Part shown: positions 40,173 to 44,995 of the stretch, one piece after another | Layout of the letters: every line of letters starts with the position of its first letter | How positions within the stretch are numbered: position 1 is the first letter of the stretch | Source: Vicinamibacteria bacterium | GTDB taxonomy: Bacteria > Acidobacteriota > Vicinamibacteria > Vicinamibacterales > JAENWD01 | Direction: 5' to 3' | Length of the DNA stretch: 44,995 nt | NCBI GenBank assembly: GCA_016650245.1 | Contig: JAENWD010000062.1 | Location: forward strand, 1-44,995 | Made by a program: the position numbers and the translations under genes | The notes under the pieces: model-generated | Databases searched by the model: none | Told to the model about the DNA's origin: nothing | The model's input: only the letters and a program-made list of their open reading frames with translations

Positions 40173-41126
40173 TCAGATGGCCTCCGTGCGCCACAAGTCG
40201 TGCAGGTGGACGACGCCTTCGATGGCCGAGCCAGCGCTTACGATCACCGACGTGATCTTCCGCCGCTCCATCAGGTTGAGCGCCTCAACGGCCAGCAGAT
40301 GCCGCGGAATGGTGACCGGACTGGTGGTCATCACGTCGGCGGCGCCCAGGCCGAGCACGTCCGGCGTCGTCGTCATGCGTCGGCGCAGGTCGCCGTCGGT
40401 GATGATGCCCACCAAGGCTCCGCGCGAGGTCACGCACGTCATGCCGAGCCCCTTACGCGACATCTCGTAGATGACCTCGCGCATCGACGTCGCCTCGTCG
40501 ACCTGCGGGATGTCGTCGCCGGCGTGCATCAGCTGCTCGACCCGCATCAGGCGCTTCCCCAGCTTGCCGCCCGGGTGCAGGTTGGCGAAGTCCTCGGCGC
40601 GGAACCCCTTCTCCACCAACAGCGTCATCGCCAGCGCGTCCCCCAGGGCCAGTGCCGCCGTGGTGCTCGCCGTCGGAACGAGGTTGAGCGGGCAGGCCTC
40701 CTCGGCGACGTGGCAATCGAGCGTGACGTCGGCGAACTGGCCCAGCGTCGAGCCCGGATGTCCGGTGAGGGCGATGATCCCCGCGCCACCGCGCCTGATG
40801 GTCTCCAGGAGGCGCAGAATCTCGTCGGTCTCGCCGCCATGAGACAACGCGACGACGATATCACCGGCCTGAATGACGCCAAGATCGCCGTGAATCGCTT
40901 CGGCAGGGTGGAGGAAGAACGCGGGCGTGCCGGTGCTGGCCAGCGTCGCGGCGATCTTCCGCGCGATGATACCGGACTTGCCCATCCCGGTGACGATCAC
41001 GCGACCGCGGCAGTCGCGCAGCAGGTCCACCGCGCGCACGAAACGTGCATCGAGTCGGTCGACGAGCGCGAGAATGGCCGCGGCCTCCGTCTGCAGGACC
41101 TTGCGCGCCAGCGAGAGGTCGGGCAT
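40173..41126 (-). CDS. kdsD: D-arabinose 5-phosphate isomerase KdsD (KpsF/GutQ family)
   Basis: Converts ribulose 5-phosphate to arabinose 5-phosphate, the sugar substrate of KdsA. The 317-residue protein has an N-terminal SIS domain (about 35-175) with VIVTGMGKSGIIARKIAATLASTGTPAFFLHPAEAIHGDLG and VVALSHGGETDE, then VPTASTTAALALGDALAMTLL, and two CBS domains (about 205-315; MTTSPVTIP, GIITDGDLRRRM). ATG 41126 is chosen as the family start; an in-frame upstream extension enters kdsA. It lies 19 bp after kdsA and 1 bp before kdsC. Confidence 0.95.
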   Translation of the reverse strand: MPDLSLARKVLQTEAAAILALVDRLDARFVRAVDLLRDCRGRVIVTGMGKSGIIARKIAATLASTGTPAFFLHPAEAIHGDLGVIQAGDIVVALSHGGETDEILRLLETIRRGGAGIIALTGHPGSTLGQFADVTLDCHVAEEACPLNLVPTASTTAALALGDALAMTLLVEKGFRAEDFANLHPGGKLGKRLMRVEQLMHAGDDIPQVDEATSMREVIYEMSRKGLGMTCVTSRGALVGIITDGDLRRRMTTTPDVLGLGAADVMTTSPVTIPRHLLAVEALNLMERRKITSVIVSAGSAIEGVVHLHDLWRTEAI

Positions 41127-41145
41127 GACGGCGCCCGACGGGCGA

Positions 41146-41967
41146 TCAGGACGCTCGGGTGATGGCATCGATGGCCTTGAGCTTTCGCAGCAACGGGGCA
41201 AGCAGGTCGAGTCGCAAGGCGTTCTGCGCGTCGCTCTTGGCGCGCGAGGGCTCCTCGTGGACCTCCAGAAAGACGCCGTCGACGCCGGCAGCGACACCGG
41301 CCCGCGCCAGCGGCTCGATGTACTCGGCCAGACCCGCCGTCACCCCGTCGCCGGCGCCGGGCAACTGCATGCTGTGCGTGACGTCGAAGATGACCGGCAC
41401 GCCGAGCGCACGCATGATGGGGAATGCCCGCATGTCGACGACCAGGTTGTTATAGCCAAACGACGTGCCGCGTTCGGTGACGAAGACGTCGGCGTTGCCG
41501 GCCGCAGTGACCTTCGTGACGGCGTGCCGGATATCTCGTGGCGCCAGAAACTGGCCCTTCTTGATGTTGACGGCTCGGCCCGTGCGTGCCGCCGCCACCA
41601 GCAGATCCGTCTGGCGGCACAGAAACGCCGGAATCTGCAGCACGTCGGCGACCTCGGCTGCCGGTGCGGCCTGATCGGCGTCGTGGATGTCGGTCAGTAT
41701 CGGCAACCCCGTCTCGGCCTTCACGCGGGCCAGCACTGCCAGGCCCTTGGCGAGGCCCGGGCCGCGGAACGAGTCGATCGAGGTGCGATTGGCCTTGTCG
41801 TACGATGCCTTGAACACCATGCGCAGTCCGGCGTCAGTGACGATCGCCTTGAGCGCGAGGGCCGTCTCGAGCGCGTGCGCCTCGCTTTCAATCACACACG
41901 GGCCGGCGATGACCAGCAGCGGCGCGCCACCGCCGAGCGCCAGCGACCCGATGCGGACAGATGGCAT
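41146..41967 (-). CDS. kdsA: 3-deoxy-8-phosphooctulonate synthase (Kdo-8-P synthase), metal-dependent type
   Basis: Condenses PEP with arabinose 5-phosphate. A 273-residue TIM barrel: IAGPCVIESEAHALE with Cys24 (class II, metal-dependent enzymes have Cys; the metal-independent E. coli type has Asn), FKASYDKANRTSIDSFRGPGL, PILTDIHDADQAAPAAEVADVLQIPAFLCRQTDL, NIKKGQFLAP, ERGTSFGYNNLVVDMR, FDVTHSMQLPG (metal His) and EVHEEPSRAKSDAQN. ATG 41967 follows a TATGAT by 6 nt, which may be a separate promoter; it lies 22 bp after the pyrG stop and 19 bp before kdsD. Confidence 0.96.
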   Translation of the reverse strand: MPSVRIGSLALGGGAPLLVIAGPCVIESEAHALETALALKAIVTDAGLRMVFKASYDKANRTSIDSFRGPGLAKGLAVLARVKAETGLPILTDIHDADQAAPAAEVADVLQIPAFLCRQTDLLVAAARTGRAVNIKKGQFLAPRDIRHAVTKVTAAGNADVFVTERGTSFGYNNLVVDMRAFPIMRALGVPVIFDVTHSMQLPGAGDGVTAGLAEYIEPLARAGVAAGVDGVFLEVHEEPSRAKSDAQNALRLDLLAPLLRKLKAIDAITRAS

Positions 41968-41973
41968 CCGACG

Positions 41974-41979
41974 ATCATA
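41974..41979 (-). promoter_or_regulatory. -10-like TATGAT immediately before kdsA
   Basis: ATCATA on the plus strand reads TATGAT on the minus strand, 6 nt before the kdsA ATG, inside the short pyrG-kdsA gap. No -35 is convincing. It has the layout expected of a leaderless transcript. Confidence 0.35.
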
Positions 41980-41989
41980 CACGGTGCCG

Positions 41990-44530
<2,541 letters not shown>

Positions 44531-44531
44531 C

Positions 44532-44537
44532 TAGGAT
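44532..44537 (+). promoter_or_regulatory. -10-like TAGGAT before the PilP-like gene
   Basis: TAGGAT lies 6 nt before GTG 44544, again the short spacing of a leaderless mRNA. No -35 match. The 92-bp gap to kdsB thus holds two outward-facing -10 candidates. Confidence 0.35.
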
Positions 44538-44543
44538 GCGCGG

Positions 44544-44995
44544 GTGACGAGGGCGCGCGCGGCGGCGGTCTGTGGCGGTCTGGTCGCGATGCTTGCGATG
44601 GCGGCCTGTGGGGGAGCGGATCAGCAGCCTGCGCGCAGCGCTGCTGGTCGGTCCGTGCCTGCTGTCCCCGGGCCTGATCTGGCCGTCGAGCAGCTGCACC
44701 GAGCGCTCGACGCGCCGCCCACCCTGTCGCCACTGGCGAGGAACCCGTTCAGATTCGGCGGGCCGGGGCAGACCGCGGGGGCCGGCGTCGCCTTCCGATC
44801 GCCGGGTGCGCCGCTGCCGCCGCCCGACGGGCTGCCTGTTCTCCCGCTGCCGCTGCCTCAGGTCCCTCTACGCTTGCTGGGGCTCGTCACGCTTGCCGAC
44901 GGCGCAAAGGTGGCCGTCATCACCGTGGGCAGCGACCTGGTGCTGGCGCGTACTGGCGAGGTGCTCGCCGGCCGCTACCGCGTGGGCCGCATCGG
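44544..44995 (+). CDS. PilP/GspC-like lipoprotein (3' end cut by window)
   Basis: The frame is open from GTG 44544 to the window end, 150 codons. The N-terminus is a lipoprotein signal: MLAMAAC (Cys22 counting from the GTG), then a Gly/Ala/Pro-rich low-complexity linker. The motif LARNPFRFGGPG (about 70-81) resembles the RNPF/F-type entry found in PilP and GspC-like linkers, and PLRLLGLVTLADGAKVAVITVGSDLVLARTGEVLAGRYRVGRI matches the small beta domain of those proteins (ligand-like DGxxVAVIxxG ... VLAGRYxVxxI). It may head a secretion or pilus operon continuing to the right. Assignment is by fold resemblance. Confidence 0.65.
   Translation, partial: MTRARAAAVCGGLVAMLAMAACGGADQQPARSAAGRSVPAVPGPDLAVEQLHRALDAPPTLSPLARNPFRFGGPGQTAGAGVAFRSPGAPLPPPDGLPVLPLPLPQVPLRLLGLVTLADGAKVAVITVGSDLVLARTGEVLAGRYRVGRI

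Overview
The window is GC-rich, densely coding chromosomal DNA from a diderm (LPS-bearing) bacterium. It carries a complete Kdo pathway, LapB, LolA, two secretins and a type IV pilus alignment operon. The gene mix, GTG/TTG starts, a DUF2723 membrane protein and PKD/Big_1-type lipoproteins suggest Acidobacteriota (perhaps Vicinamibacteria). That placement is inference; no rRNA is present. I see no phage, insertion sequence or CRISPR. Both ends cut genes: polX on the left and a PilP-like lipoprotein on the right.

Left part (1-11.1 kb): polX diverges from a long plus-strand run, nagZ-ldcA-mpl-S9 peptidase-pxpB-pxpC-murB-murA, mostly with overlapping or 4-bp ATGA junctions. NagZ, LdcA and Mpl form a muropeptide recycling route, and MurA/MurB are the first committed steps of new UDP-MurNAc synthesis, so recycling and de novo synthesis appear co-transcribed. 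MurA has Asp in place of the fosfomycin-target Cys, and MurB has Cys in place of the usual Ser proton donor. On the minus strand follow a DUF2723 membrane protein, lolA and a TPR-secretin lipoprotein (11.1-15.6 kb), then a small CxxC protein and tRNA-Ala(CGC).

Middle (16.3-30.4 kb): pfkA converges with thrC. A minus-strand translation operon runs rplM-rpsI-rpsB-tsf-pyrH-frr from a clear sigma70-type promoter and ends in an intrinsic terminator. Divergent from it is pilM-N-O-P-Q, followed by two lipoproteins (one with three PKD domains) and a TPR protein. The rplM/pilM intergenic region holds a sigma54-like promoter and operator-like palindromes.

Right part (30.4-45 kb): an M24 aminopeptidase, accB, accC and thiE; then an amino acid permease, a K+ channel with a TrkA-type domain, folD and coaE. 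On the minus strand lies a Kdo/LPS operon, kdsB-pyrG-kdsA-kdsD-kdsC-lapB, in which CTP synthase sits beside the CTP-consuming KdsB.

The two most unusual signals are not genes. (1) Four gene ends carry short tandem repeats of different 7-bp units; every unit contains a stop codon on the sense strand, so the repeat array closes successive reading frames. (2) Several transcription-unit heads have a TANNNT -10-like hexamer only 6-12 nt before the start codon, the layout expected of leaderless mRNAs.
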